Assembly (NCBI GenBank): GCA_003056145.1
Contig: LSNL01000003.1
Location: 1-64,000, forward strand
Length of the DNA: 64,000 bases
Direction of reading: 5' to 3'
Origin: Parcubacteria group bacterium M10-OD1-1
Lineage (GTDB): Bacteria > Patescibacteria > Paceibacteria > Moranbacterales > UBA2206
Shown: positions 21,862-31,059 of the stretch, in pieces
Layout: each line of letters begins with the position of its first letter
Numbering within the stretch: position 1 is the stretch's first letter
Program-made: the position numbers and the translations under genes
The notes under the pieces: generated by a model
Database searches by the model: none
What the model saw: only the letters and a program-made list of their open reading frames with translations
Told to the model about the DNA's origin: nothing

Positions 21862-23448
21862 TTATTTTAATATTGAAATTAAACTTTCTCCAGTCATATC
21901 AGCTGGTTGTTTCAGAGATAAAATCTCTAGAATAGTAGGTGCAATATCACTTAATAGCCCAGAAACTTGCAAAATTCTATTTTCTTTTGGTTGAGCATAA
22001 TGATTATGCGCAGTTACATACCAAAGAGGAACAGGATTAGAAGAGTGTTCTGTGTCTTTTTCTCCTGTTCTAGTATTAATCATTTCTTCAGCGTTTCCAT
22101 GATCGGCAGTTATAAGTAACTGACCATCGGTCAAAAGAACATTTTTTATAATTTGTTCTAGGCAATGATCAATAGTTTCTGTGGCTTTAATAGTGGCTTC
22201 CTCGTTACCTGTATGTCCAACAATATCAGCATTAGCAAAGTTAATTAAAATAAAGTCATAGCTATCATTTTGAATACTTTCAACAACTTTATCGGTAATT
22301 TCTTGGGCACTCATTTCTGGTTTTTCGTCAAAAGTTGCAACATCTTTAGAAGGAATGATAATACGATCTTCTAATGGATATGGTTCTTCATTACCTCCAT
22401 TAAAAAAATAGGTAACATGAGCAAATTTTTCGGTCTCAGCAATTCTTAATTGATTTAAATTATTTTCACTGAGAACCTTGCTAAGACAATCGGTAACCTC
22501 AATTGGTGGAAAAGCAATTTCTACTGGTAGGTCAGCTTCGTATTGAGTCATGGTAACAAAGAATAAATTTTTGAAATCTCGGACGGGGAATTTAGAAAAA
22601 CTAGGAATAGAAAAAGCTTTAGTCATTTGCCTGGCTCTATCTTCGCGATAATTAAAAAAGATAATGGAGTCATTTTCAGCTATTTTTCCAACTGGTATAT
22701 TATTTTCATAAACTACTGCTGGCTCAATATATTCATCAAAAATTTCTTTTTTATAAGAATCTTTTAAATATTGTTCTGGATCTTCAGTTTTATTTCCTTT
22801 ATTATTAACAATAGCATCGTAAGATTTTTTAATTCGATCCCAATTATTATTTCTATCCATTGCGAAGTACCTACCTGAAATAGTGGCAATTTTCCCCACC
22901 TTATAACGTTTTAATCTTTGTTGTAATTCTTTAATGATCTCAGTACCAGAAGTAGGGGATGAATCCCTTCCATCAGTAAAAACATGAAGAAAAACTTTTT
23001 TAACCTTTTGTTTTTGCATTAATTCTAGTAAGGCAAAAAGATGGTCTAAATTGGAATGAACAGAACCCTTACTAATTAAACCCATTAAGTGAAGAGCTGA
23101 GTCATGAGTTTTAGTATTTTCAATAGCCTTTAAAAAAACTGGGTTTGTAAAAAAAACACCATCTTGAATAGCCATATTAATTCTAGGCATATTTTGATAA
23201 ATAATTTTTCCTGAACCTAGTGTCATATGCCCTACTTCAGAATTTCCAGGTTCTCCCCACGGTAATCCTACTGAAATACCAGAAGCTTGGATAGCTAATT
23301 TGGGGTAGTAACTGTTAAGTTTTTGAATGGTTGGTAAGGTGGCTTTAGAAATAGCATCACCCTTTCCTTTAGAGCCAATACCCCAACCGTCCAGAATAAT
23401 TAAGGTCATTGGTTTTGGTTTTGTGACTTGAGAAATATCTTCAATCAT
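21862..23448 (-). CDS. gpmI: 2,3-bisphosphoglycerate-independent phosphoglycerate mutase
   Basis: It interconverts 3- and 2-phosphoglycerate in lower glycolysis. The 528-residue alkaline-phosphatase-fold enzyme shows LDGWGIG (metal ligand Asp20), the phosphoserine motif GNSEVGH (Ser70), DGRDS, and the C-terminal TADHGNAEEM and EHSSNPVP metal-binding motifs. It is the only gene on the minus strand between the nusA run and rny. The start fits the family after a short N-terminal extension. Confidence 0.96.
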   Translation of the reverse strand: MIEDISQVTKPKPMTLIILDGWGIGSKGKGDAISKATLPTIQKLNSYYPKLAIQASGISVGLPWGEPGNSEVGHMTLGSGKIIYQNMPRINMAIQDGVFFTNPVFLKAIENTKTHDSALHLMGLISKGSVHSNLDHLFALLELMQKQKVKKVFLHVFTDGRDSSPTSGTEIIKELQQRLKRYKVGKIATISGRYFAMDRNNNWDRIKKSYDAIVNNKGNKTEDPEQYLKDSYKKEIFDEYIEPAVVYENNIPVGKIAENDSIIFFNYREDRARQMTKAFSIPSFSKFPVRDFKNLFFVTMTQYEADLPVEIAFPPIEVTDCLSKVLSENNLNQLRIAETEKFAHVTYFFNGGNEEPYPLEDRIIIPSKDVATFDEKPEMSAQEITDKVVESIQNDSYDFILINFANADIVGHTGNEEATIKATETIDHCLEQIIKNVLLTDGQLLITADHGNAEEMINTRTGEKDTEHSSNPVPLWYVTAHNHYAQPKENRILQVSGLLSDIAPTILEILSLKQPADMTGESLISILK

Positions 23449-23697
23449 AAATAATATCTTTAAAAAATAAATCAGCTGTTTATGATTATTATTATACCAC
23501 TTTTTGACAAAAAATTGTAATTAGACTACTATTTAAAATAGGCAAAACATTATTAATTTATTAAAATAGACGAATTTCTTTTGATAAGTCGGTCTAATAT
23601 ACATTAAAGAATAAATATTTTTAGTATTAAGTAGCTTTAGTAAAAAAAGTAAACAAAAATATGATTATTATTTATCAATTGAATAGAATAAAATATT

Positions 23698-25230
23698 ATG
23701 GAAATAAGTTTGACAATTCTTCTAGCGGAAATTTTGAGTTTAGTCGTGGGTTCAATTTTAGGTTACTTTACTCGACAAACAATCGCTAAAAAACAATTAA
23801 ATACAGCCGAGGGAAAAGCTATTAGAGCAGTTGAAGAAGCAGAAAAAAAATCACAAGAGATTTTAATTGAGGCTAAAGATAAGGCCGTTAATATTTTAGA
23901 AGAAGCTAAAAAAAGAGAGCAAGAAAGAGAAAATCAGATAATGCGTTTAGAACAAAGATTAGAAAGACGAGAAGAATCATTAGATAAAAAAAATGAAGCC
24001 GTTGAACAAAATAAAGAATTATTAATAAAAAAAGAAAGAGAAATTGAAACCATCAAAGAGGAGGTTAATGCAACTAAAAAAAAGGAATTAAAACGTTTAG
24101 AAAAAATAGCTGGACTTTCCAAAGAAGACGCGAAGAAAATACTTATTCAACTAACTGAAGAAGAAAATAGGGATTTTTTAGCGAAAAAAATTAAAGAATT
24201 AGAAAATCAAGGACAAGAAGAGTTAGAGAAAAAATCTAGAGATATTATGAGCCAAGCTATTCAAAAATATGCTGGTTCACACGCTGCCGATACTACAACT
24301 AGTTTAGTCAATATTTCATCGGATGAAATAAAAGGAAGAATTATCGGGCGAGAAGGAAGAAATATTAAAGCATTAGAAAGATTAACAGGAATTGAAATTA
24401 TTGTTGATGATACACCTGAAGCAATTGTAATTTCTGGTTTTGATCCAATACGCAGAGAAACTGCTCGGATTGCGTTAGAAAAACTTATTGCAGATGGGAG
24501 AATTCATCCAACTAAAATTGAAGAAGCTGTAGAATTTGCTAAGAAAGAAATTAACAATAAAATTAGAGAGGCAGGGGAAGCGGCCGCTTATGATGTCGGA
24601 GTTGCTGGTTTAGAACCAAAATTGATTCATATTCTAGGTCGACTTCGTTATAGAACTAGTTTTGGACAAAATGCTTTACTGCATTCTCTGGAAGTAGCTC
24701 ATTTGTCGGGAGCTTTGGCAGCTGAATTAGGATTAGATGTTAGTTTGGCTAAAAAGGCTGGTTTGTTACATGATATTGGAAAAGCTGTTGATCACGAAGT
24801 TCAAGGGACCCATGTTGAAATTGGAATTAAAATTTTAGAAAAGTTTAAAATAGGAGAAGATATTATCAAGGCGATGCGTTCTCATCATGAAGATTATCCT
24901 TTTGAAACTCCAGAATCAATGATTATTGCAGCTGCCGATGCTATTTCAGCTTCTCGCCCAGGGGCTAGAAAAGATACTTTAGAAAATTATTTAAAACGAT
25001 TAGAGGATCTTGAGGGAGTAGCTACTTCTTTTCCGGAAGTTGAAAAAAGTTATGCTATTCAAGCTGGAAGAGAAATTAGAGTTTTTGTTAAACCAGACAA
25101 AATTGATGATTTGGGAGCAATTAAACTTTCAAGAAGTATTGCAGATAAAATTGAAGAAGAATTAAAATATCCAGGTGAAATTAAAGTGAATGTTATTAGA
25201 GAAGTGAGAGTTACCGAATATGCTCGTTAG
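23698..25230 (+). CDS. rny: Ribonuclease Y
   Basis: Membrane-bound endoribonuclease that starts mRNA decay. The 510-residue protein has an N-terminal transmembrane helix (about 5-25), a long charged coiled coil (about 30-190), a KH domain with IIGREGRNI near 213-221, and an HD domain with LLHDIGKAVDHE near 354-365. All parts are present in the usual order. It may be relevant to the heavily structured island mRNAs, because RNase Y prefers single-stranded sites. Confidence 0.96.
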   Translation: MEISLTILLAEILSLVVGSILGYFTRQTIAKKQLNTAEGKAIRAVEEAEKKSQEILIEAKDKAVNILEEAKKREQERENQIMRLEQRLERREESLDKKNEAVEQNKELLIKKEREIETIKEEVNATKKKELKRLEKIAGLSKEDAKKILIQLTEEENRDFLAKKIKELENQGQEELEKKSRDIMSQAIQKYAGSHAADTTTSLVNISSDEIKGRIIGREGRNIKALERLTGIEIIVDDTPEAIVISGFDPIRRETARIALEKLIADGRIHPTKIEEAVEFAKKEINNKIREAGEAAAYDVGVAGLEPKLIHILGRLRYRTSFGQNALLHSLEVAHLSGALAAELGLDVSLAKKAGLLHDIGKAVDHEVQGTHVEIGIKILEKFKIGEDIIKAMRSHHEDYPFETPESMIIAAADAISASRPGARKDTLENYLKRLEDLEGVATSFPEVEKSYAIQAGREIRVFVKPDKIDDLGAIKLSRSIADKIEEELKYPGEIKVNVIREVRVTEYAR

Positions 25231-25244
25231 AAAGAGTTAACTGA

Positions 25245-25290
25245 TAGTAACAAGGCAGTTGCTTTATATAAGGGAAAAGTTGTAGAATAT
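25245..25290 (+). promoter_or_regulatory. Possible hup promoter and leader hairpin
   Basis: TTGCTT near 25259, an 18-base spacer, then TAGAAT near 25283. The leader has GGTAACA near 25309 pairing with TGTTACC near 25343. The position before hup is right; the -35 is imperfect. Confidence 0.45.
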
Positions 25291-25394
25291 AAATAAGACA
25301 GGAAGGTTGGTAACAATATTAATTAACGAAATATTTTTTTCTTGTTACCGTTTATTAGTTAACATTAAATAAAGCTAGAAAGGCAGGTGATATT

Positions 25395-25679
25395 ATGGCT
25401 AATCATATGAATAAGGACGCTTTGGTTTCGGCTATTGCTGAGAGAACTGAGATTTCAAAAAAGGATACTGAATTGGTTATTGACACAATGATGGAGGTTA
25501 TTACTAAAACTTTAAGAGAAGGAGAAAAAGTAGCTTTGACTGGTTTTGGAATTTTTAGAGCTTCTAAGAGAGCAGCAAGAGTAGGGATTAATCCTCAAAC
25601 TAAAGAAAAAATTGAAATTCCAGCGATGACTGTTCCTAAATTTACTGCCGGGAAAGCTTTAAAAGAAGCTATTAGATAA
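25395..25679 (+). CDS. hup: HU-family DNA-binding protein
   Basis: Small histone-like protein that bends and compacts DNA. It has 94 residues with the HU/IHF fold: N-terminal helices, then GFGIFRASKRAARVGINPQT containing the conserved NP(Q)T intercalation arm (proline near 70). It has a better ribosome site (AGGCAGGTGAT) than most core genes and its own likely promoter and terminator, consistent with high expression. Some leading residues precede the usual family start. Confidence 0.94.
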   Translation: MANHMNKDALVSAIAERTEISKKDTELVIDTMMEVITKTLREGEKVALTGFGIFRASKRAARVGINPQTKEKIEIPAMTVPKFTAGKALKEAIR

Positions 25680-25710
25680 ATTTGTATTACGAATTTTAAT
25701 AAAAGATAGA

Positions 25711-25745
25711 AACAAAATCCTGTTTGAACGGGATTTTGTTATGGA
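25711..25745 (+). terminator. Terminator after hup
   Basis: AACAAAATCC (25711-25720) pairs with GGATTTTGTT (25731-25740); the 3' arm is itself T-rich. Confidence 0.75.
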
Positions 25746-25973
25746 ACCAGAAGAGTTAAACAATTGACTAAATAGAAAGAATTTTTTTAGATAATTTTTA
25801 TTAAAAGTAGCTAAGTGGCTATTTTTAATAAGAGAAAATAATTTAGATTATTTAAAAACTTAAAAATATTAAATATAATTAATTTATTAAAACTTTAGGA
25901 ATAAAAATAGATATTGACTGGAATCAAATTTAAAGATAGTATTAAATAGTGATTTAAAATAAAAATAAATTAA

Positions 25974-26044
25974 CGGAGTGTCGTATACCGGTAGTACGCA
26001 TGTTTTGGGAACATGTTGACTGGGTTCGATTCCCAGCACTCCGA
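25974..26044 (+). tRNA. tRNA-Pro (anticodon TGG)
   Basis: Acceptor CGGAGTG pairs with CACTCCG, the anticodon loop is TTTGGGA (anticodon TGG), and the T arm has GGTTCGATTCC. Discriminator A at 26044; CCA is not encoded. Confidence 0.95.
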
Positions 26045-26264
26045 CTAAAAAAGTTGATTTATGATTGAATTTCAGGTAGGATAAGTTTTAGAATGAAAAT
26101 TTCCGAAATACAGAAAAATAAGATAAATATCTAAATAGTTTTTCTGGACGAGGTTAATTTGCAGAAAGGAATGTTTTGATTGTAAAGATAACTATGAACG
26201 GGAAAAATATTTAAGTTTTAGATATAAAAAATAATTTTTCTGAAGTTTAATTAAAAAATAAATT

Positions 26265-26336
26265 GCGGGTGTCGTATAGTGGCTATTATATCAGCCTTCC
26301 AAGCTGAGGAGGGGGGTTCGATTCCCCCTACCCGCT
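26265..26336 (+). tRNA. tRNA-Gly (anticodon TCC)
   Basis: Acceptor GCGGGTG pairs with TACCCGC, the anticodon loop is CTTCCAA (anticodon TCC), and the T arm is GGGGG-TTCGATT-CCCCC. CCA is not encoded. The 220-base spacer to tRNA-Pro shows no other gene. Confidence 0.95.
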
Positions 26337-26344
26337 CAAAAATA

Positions 26345-26377
26345 AAAAAACTCTGGACTGGCTCTGGAGTTTTTTTC
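26345..26377 (+). terminator. Terminator after tRNA-Gly
   Basis: AAAAAACTC (26345-26353) pairs with GAGTTTTTT (26367-26375), continuing into more T residues. Confidence 0.75.
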
Positions 26378-26722
26378 TTTCTGTTAGTAGAATGGAGGAT
26401 TGAATAGATAAATACAAACTAGAAAAGATACAAAAGAATTTTTATAGAGAACGCTGATAAATTTGAGTAAGTGGGAATTTGGCATTAGCTAGAACAATGA
26501 GATTGAATTTATTGAGGCGAGATGAAACTTTCTTGACACTTAAAAGGTTGTTTAAGCTTTTGTTATTTTAGAGTAAAAATAATATTTGAAATAAATTATT
26601 GTACGAAAAGTAGTAATGGTATTTTATTAAGGGAGATGATGTTATAATCTGTATTTAGAATAAAGTTTTAGCTAGAATAAGGTGTAAATATTAAGCTATT
26701 CTTTGGGTGAGGTGATAAAAGC
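26378..26722. other. Gene-free A+T-rich spacer
   Basis: No credible ORF, tRNA or strong hairpin. An isolated TTGACA (near 26533) and a TATAAT (near 26643) occur but are not correctly spaced with partners. It separates the tRNAs from the second accessory island. Confidence 0.5.
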
Positions 26723-26751
26723 TTGACAAGATTTTGTTTATCTGCTAGGGT
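26723..26751 (+). promoter_or_regulatory. Promoter of the second accessory island
   Basis: TTGACA (26723-26728), 17 bases ending TGC, TAGGGT (26746-26751), then AACTTTAAA. The -35, the following GATTTT, the TGCTA and the AACTTTAAA are all shared with the 43168 promoter. Confidence 0.78.
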
Positions 26752-26794
26752 GAACTTTAAAGGTATAAAAAAGAAAGTTATTTAACAATCATTG

Positions 26795-26815
26795 CCTAGG
26801 AAGGAGTTTCCTGGG
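26795..26815 (+). other. Leader hairpin before the secreted protein
   Basis: CCTAGGAA (26795-26802) pairs with TTCCTGGG (26808-26815, one G-T) around GGAGT. The purine loop resembles a ribosome site, but the real one, AAAGGAGAG, lies nearer the ATG. Confidence 0.6.
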
Positions 26816-26842
26816 TTAAAAAACTAAAAAAGGAGAGCGGTT

Positions 26843-27691
26843 ATGAAAAAAGAATTGTTACTGGTGTGTCTGGTGTGTTGTCTAATGGTTTTTCCAAGTC
26901 AAAGTTTTGCTGATTCGTCAGGCGTTGGAATCGCTGGCGCTCAGGCTGTTATTAACGGAGGGGATGTCCAGGTGAATCCTGGGCAAGTTGTGTCTCCAAG
27001 TGCGAATGCGAATCTGAGTATCGATTCGCATTCGAAAGTGAGCAATCGTAATTTTTTGCAGACGGGATATCCAGCGGCCCCAGCGCCGATGACTTACTTT
27101 GGCCCCTGGAAAAAGGGACTACCGTATAATGTAATCCAACTTGCAGTTGGATCGGTATGGAAGTGGGCAGGAATGAGGAAGGTATCTTCCAGTAGTGCTA
27201 AAGCACTGTTAGAAGATATCCAACATCCATTTCCGCCGACGGCAGAAATAAAAGTTGTCTCCCCTGAGAAAGGGGAGGGAACCTTTGTCGGCAATATTGT
27301 TGTCCTAGTTGACAGCAATCAAGCGAGCTTTAACGCTCGCAACATAGCTCTAAAAGTAGCCATGAAGGCTGGTGCCGACCAGCTGGAAATCTATTCCAAC
27401 AATTACATTCAGAAGCCAACTAGCTCTGGTTGGCATTTCGGTTTTGGCGGTGGTGCCTCGGGCATCATCGGCAATGATAGCACATCAATTGCAGGCTCAG
27501 GAGGAACCGGATTTGGATCCTCCAGCCTTCATTTGGCGAGCCTTCCATTTATTAAGGCCCGTCTTTGGAGGTCAGCTACTGCAGTTGATTTGGCCAGCGT
27601 CAGCGAAGACGAAAGCTATGCACCGGCGGTCAAAGCCAAATCTTCTAATGAGGATTGGCATATAAAAGACTTAAGTAATTTTGACAATTAA
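26843..27691 (+). CDS. Secreted protein of unknown function, hairpin-rich gene
   Basis: 282 residues with a classical signal peptide (about 1-23, cleavage after FADS region). The mature protein has a Gly/Ser-rich segment near 198-230 and no recognised domain. The ribosome site AAAGGAGAG is strong. The coding sequence contains many stems: CGAATGCGAATC with GATTCGCATTCG (27003-27034, 12 bp), ATCCAACT/AGTTGGAT (27134-27152), a two-part hairpin 27181-27220, a compound one 27235-27292, GCGAGC/GCTCGC (27323-27340), GCCAAC/GTTGGC (27415-27434), 7 bp at 27451-27467 and GGAGGA/TCCTCC (27500-27523). Higher G+C than its neighbours suggests acquisition by transfer. Confidence 0.75.
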   Translation: MKKELLLVCLVCCLMVFPSQSFADSSGVGIAGAQAVINGGDVQVNPGQVVSPSANANLSIDSHSKVSNRNFLQTGYPAAPAPMTYFGPWKKGLPYNVIQLAVGSVWKWAGMRKVSSSSAKALLEDIQHPFPPTAEIKVVSPEKGEGTFVGNIVVLVDSNQASFNARNIALKVAMKAGADQLEIYSNNYIQKPTSSGWHFGFGGGASGIIGNDSTSIAGSGGTGFGSSSLHLASLPFIKARLWRSATAVDLASVSEDESYAPAVKAKSSNEDWHIKDLSNFDN

Positions 27692-27816
27692 CAAAAAAGG
27701 AGGTGATTTTCAGAATTTTCAGTAAGTAACACGAGTAACATAACATTCTCCATTCCTAGTTGGGATGGAGGTAATTATGGGACATTCCCGTGTCCCGAAC
27801 AAAAAAGGAGAAAGTC

Positions 27817-28245
27817 ATGAAAAAGATGTTATCAAAAATGGCAGTATCGATGTCAATTATTGCCCTGATTATGGTTGCCATCCCGGCTCTTGCCCAATCA
27901 GGAGGAAGTGTGGAGGGAGGTAATTCGTCCTGGCTGTCAGGCTTTGATAATGGCATTACCCACATCTCGGCCAATCAACGATCCTGGCAACAGACAGTTA
28001 TCCAGGTACCCGGTCAAACATTTAACGCCGTTTCAAACAGCAACACCGGGTTCCAGCTGAATGCTGCCGATGGCGTAGCCGCCGCCGAAACAACTACAGA
28101 TATAGGTTTTTACACTAATTCTAGTGGAAACCTGGGAGCCTTTTCTGATGCCAATGTGGCATCGATCGCTGCAGGTAACGCCATGAGCATTACCTGGGCA
28201 GCCTCAAATTCTTCCCTGAGCCAATATGGTGGCGGGGAGCGATAG
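27817..28245 (+). CDS. Small secreted protein of unknown function
   Basis: I start it at ATG 27817, which follows AAAAAGGAG by six bases; an earlier in-frame start at 27790 would bury the signal peptide. The 142-residue product has a signal peptide ending ALAQ (near 27) and a mature part rich in Ser, Asn, Ala and Gly with many aromatic and hydroxyl residues, like some surface or fibre proteins. No family recognised. Stems occur here too: GATGCCA/TGGCATC (28147-28163) and CAGGTAA/TTACCTG (28172-28196). It shares a transcript with the 26843 gene and ends at a very strong terminator. Confidence 0.75.
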   Translation: MKKMLSKMAVSMSIIALIMVAIPALAQSGGSVEGGNSSWLSGFDNGITHISANQRSWQQTVIQVPGQTFNAVSNSNTGFQLNAADGVAAAETTTDIGFYTNSSGNLGAFSDANVASIAAGNAMSITWAASNSSLSQYGGGER

Positions 28246-28261
28246 TCTAAAGGTTCTGCTG

Positions 28262-28302
28262 ATGCCACCAAGATATCTAATATCTTGGTGGCATTTTTTT
28301 TT
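28262..28302 (+). terminator. Very strong terminator of the second island
   Basis: A perfect 15 bp stem (28262-28276 with 28280-28294), a CTA loop, then eight or more T residues. It is among the longest perfect terminators in the window. Confidence 0.92.
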
Positions 28303-28360
28303 ATTAAATTTTAAGAGTTTTAGAATGGAAGCTAAAGCTCCTTTATGATACAATGACAAA

Positions 28361-29149
28361 ATGAGGAAAGAGATAAGTTTAAATAAAATATTACTGGTGT
28401 TTTTGGTAAGCGTTTTTTTTAGCGGATGCGGTTTTTCTTCAAATGGACAAAAAACAGAGATTGATTTAAAGTTAGATCAAAAGAAATTTATTTCAACAAA
28501 AAAGAATGTAGATAATATTCAAAAAAAAACAGTAGAGAATCATAAATCTACTAGTAATAAGGCTAAAGTTCTTAAAAAGGAAACAGCTCCTGTGACAAAG
28601 ATAGTAACTTCTAGACAGAAAACAAAAAAAACCAAGACAGTGGCAAAAACTGAGACAAAAAATTTATTTACTGCAGATAGAGGATTGAAAATTAAGAATG
28701 ATTTGGTTTCTTGGGGGTATCAAAAATATAACGGAACACGAAAAATTGACACAATTATTATCCATTCTACCTATAATCCACTAGGAGGAGGACAATATGA
28801 TTTTTCTAAAATTTTAGCTATCTATAAAAAATATAAAGTTTCACCACATTATCTCATAGAAAGAGATGGAGCAATTTATCGCTTGGTTAAAGAAAACAAT
28901 ATTGCTTATCATGCTGGAATTAGTAGGGTTCCAGATAATAGGACTAATGTTAATAATTTTTCTATTGGAATTGAGATGATTGGGAATAAAATCGATGGAT
29001 ATACTAAGGCACAATATAATTCAGTCAAGAAACTGATTAACCAAATTAAGAGTGAATATAAAATAAAATATATTTTGGGACATAAAGATATTGCTCCTGG
29101 ACGAAAAACTGATCCATGGAATTTTGATTGGAAAAAAATAAAAAAATAA
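28361..29149 (+). CDS. N-acetylmuramoyl-L-alanine amidase lipoprotein
   Basis: It cleaves the lactyl-peptide bond of peptidoglycan. The 262-residue protein has a lipobox FSGCG (Cys23), a lysine-rich linker (about 30-105) and an Amidase_2/PGRP domain. Zinc ligands are visible: H in IIIHST, H in LGHKD and D in KTDPW; SPHYLIERDG and HAGISR complete the fold. It may act in wall remodelling, recycling or attack on neighbours. A TACAAT -10 (28349-28354) sits seven bases before the ATG, so the mRNA may be leaderless. Confidence 0.92.
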   Translation: MRKEISLNKILLVFLVSVFFSGCGFSSNGQKTEIDLKLDQKKFISTKKNVDNIQKKTVENHKSTSNKAKVLKKETAPVTKIVTSRQKTKKTKTVAKTETKNLFTADRGLKIKNDLVSWGYQKYNGTRKIDTIIIHSTYNPLGGGQYDFSKILAIYKKYKVSPHYLIERDGAIYRLVKENNIAYHAGISRVPDNRTNVNNFSIGIEMIGNKIDGYTKAQYNSVKKLINQIKSEYKIKYILGHKDIAPGRKTDPWNFDWKKIKK

Positions 29150-29357
29150 ATAAAAGTCTTGCGAAAGTTAATCGTGAGGTAATTAGTGGAAATAGTTTTT
29201 AAGTGTAAACTAAAAAAGATAGAAACTCTAAGCCAACTAAATAAAAAGAAAAATTAGTTGTTGGCTATCTAGGAACTAAAAAATAAAAAACAAGGCAAGC
29301 TGACAAAAACTGAAAATTTTTTTTAGGGAGAGTAAGATTTAAAAAATAAAGATTAAT

Positions 29358-29879
29358 ATGATGGAAGAAAGAATAATTTTGGTAAATAAAAATAATCAGC
29401 CAATCGGAGCGGGAGAAAAATTAGCTGTTCACCAAAAGGGACAGTTGCACAGAGCTTTTTCGGTTTTAATTTTTAATTCTCAAGGGAAAATGCTTTTGCA
29501 AAAAAGAGCTAGTCATAAATATCACTCAGGCGGACTTTGGAGTAATGCTTGTTGTAGCCATCCAAGAGTGGGAGAAGAATTAAAAGAAGCGGTGTCGTCA
29601 AGATTAATAGAAGAAATTGGGATTAAATGTAAGTTAAAAGAAATATTTAGTTTTACCTATAAAGTAAATTTTAAAAATGGACTAATTGAAAATGAATTTG
29701 ATTATGTTTTTTTAGGAAAATTTGACGGAGAGCCAAAAATAAATTTAGAAGAAGCAGAAGACTGCTGTTGGAAAAGTCTAGATGATATTAAAAAGGAAAT
29801 TTTATTAACTCCTGAGAAATTTACTTTTTGGTTTAAAATAATTATGAACAATAAGCTAGAAAGATATTTAAAAAAATGA
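29358..29879 (+). CDS. idi: Isopentenyl-diphosphate delta-isomerase, type I
   Basis: It interconverts isopentenyl and dimethylallyl diphosphate. The 173-residue Nudix-fold protein shows LHRAFSV, the active-site cysteine in WSNACCSHP, the Nudix helix with EIGI, and the E-rich DYVF and W motifs. No isoprenoid pathway genes lie nearby, so a reduced, scavenging role is possible. The stop overlaps the next gene's ATG (ATGA), implying coupling. Confidence 0.92.
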   Translation: MMEERIILVNKNNQPIGAGEKLAVHQKGQLHRAFSVLIFNSQGKMLLQKRASHKYHSGGLWSNACCSHPRVGEELKEAVSSRLIEEIGIKCKLKEIFSFTYKVNFKNGLIENEFDYVFLGKFDGEPKINLEEAEDCCWKSLDDIKKEILLTPEKFTFWFKIIMNNKLERYLKK

Positions 29880-30145
29880 AAATTATTATTGATATTAAAA
29901 ATAGGAAAATAAAAATAGCTCTTTGGAGAAATCAGACAAAGATAGATTCTTTAAATATTGAAGAAGAACACACTCTTTCAGAACAATTATTGCCTCAAAT
30001 TGATAAATTACTTCGTAATAATCAATTAGACTCACAAGCTATTGCGTCCGTAGAAGTGAAATCAGATCAAGGAGATAATTTTACTACTACAAGGATAGCT
30101 CGAGCAATGGCAGAAACTTGGAATTGGAATTTACAAAATTATTAA
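29876..30145 (+). CDS. Small protein resembling the N-terminal part of TsaB
   Basis: 89 residues. It starts like an ASKHA-fold protein (MKIIIDI...). It has LLPQIDKLL and a degenerate FTTTRIARAMA where TsaB has GSFTGLRIG, in the right relative order. Only about one third of TsaB is present, and the catalytic-fold glycines are lost. It may be a diverged short paralogue used as a scaffold, or a remnant. It overlaps the end of idi by four bases. The TsaB link is an inference from motif order only. Confidence 0.45.
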   Translation: MKIIIDIKNRKIKIALWRNQTKIDSLNIEEEHTLSEQLLPQIDKLLRNNQLDSQAIASVEVKSDQGDNFTTTRIARAMAETWNWNLQNY

Positions 30146-30179
30146 GATACCTAATTATTTTAAAAGTTATTAACTTAAT

Positions 30180-30773
30180 ATGGAAAATAAAATTAAGAAA
30201 ATTTTAATTAGAATAGCCGAATTAGACGAAGCTTTAAGAAAAGAGTATTCTAAAATTTCTCAAAAATACGGATTTTCTATTAAACGAAAAAGAATTATAT
30301 TTTTAGAAAAGATTAAAAGAAGAAACAGAAAATTTCGTATTCCTGCTTGGAAATATGCTTTGCCAAAAAATATTCGTCATCTTCTTTCTATTCCTTTCAT
30401 TTATGCGATGATTATTCCTGTTATCTTGTTGGATTTTTTCGTTACTATTTATCACTGGGTGGCTTTTCCTTTATATAAAATTCCAAAAGTACAACGAAGT
30501 GATTATATTATTTATGATAGGAGGTTTTTGGATTATTTAAATATTATTCAAAAAATCAATTGTTTGTATTGTAGCTATGTTAATGGAATTTTTACTTATT
30601 CAGTTGAAATAGCTAAGCGTACTGAGAGATATTGGTGTCCAATTAAATCAGCTAGAAAACCAAAATTACCTTATAATTGGGATCAAGATTTTGCGGATTA
30701 TGGTAATCCTCAAGAATGGAATCAAAAATTTAATCAAGTAGAGGGTTTTAAAAAAAAGCAGAAGACAAAATAA
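30180..30773 (+). CDS. Conserved-looking membrane protein of unknown function
   Basis: 197 residues: a basic N-terminal half (1-65), one or two hydrophobic segments (about 68-98, IYAMIIPVILLDFFVTIYHW), then a loop with CLYCSYVNG and RTERYWCPIK. The paired cysteines resemble a metal- or disulfide-binding motif; I recall similar hypothetical proteins in other bacteria but no function. It is the last gene before the rpoBC leader. Confidence 0.6.
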   Translation: MENKIKKILIRIAELDEALRKEYSKISQKYGFSIKRKRIIFLEKIKRRNRKFRIPAWKYALPKNIRHLLSIPFIYAMIIPVILLDFFVTIYHWVAFPLYKIPKVQRSDYIIYDRRFLDYLNIIQKINCLYCSYVNGIFTYSVEIAKRTERYWCPIKSARKPKLPYNWDQDFADYGNPQEWNQKFNQVEGFKKKQKTK

Positions 30774-30910
30774 AATATAACAACATTAAAACAAGGAGAG
30801 GATAAAAAATAATAAGAAATAAATATTATTTTTGATTGTTTGATTGGGAGGTTAAAGCTGCATAAATTATTAATTGTAAGAACCTTTATAAAAGATTTTA
30901 ATTTTTTAAA

Positions 30911-30940
30911 TTGACAAAGAATAGGAAAATAAGATAGAAT
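30911..30940 (+). promoter_or_regulatory. Promoter P1 of rpoBC
   Basis: TTGACA (30911-30916), 18-base spacer, TAGAAT (30935-30940). Confidence 0.72.
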
Positions 30941-31031
30941 AAAAAAGGACTAAAAAGAATTATAAACAACAAGAAGCTGAAAGAAGAAAGAAGAAAGAAA
31001 AATTAAAAGGGTGTTTGAAAATGCAAAAAAC

Positions 31032-31059
31032 TTGCAATTATTTTTTGTTCGTGTATAAT
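31032..31059 (+). promoter_or_regulatory. Promoter P2 of rpoBC
   Basis: TTGCAA (31032-31037), 16-base spacer, TATAAT (31054-31059). The -35 lies in a TGCAA/TTGCA inverted repeat. Confidence 0.65.

Noticed and set aside
27372..27665. 97-codon plus-strand ORF in another frame of the 26843 gene
   Set aside because: No ribosome site, and it is out of frame with a gene that has promoter, ribosome site and signal peptide.
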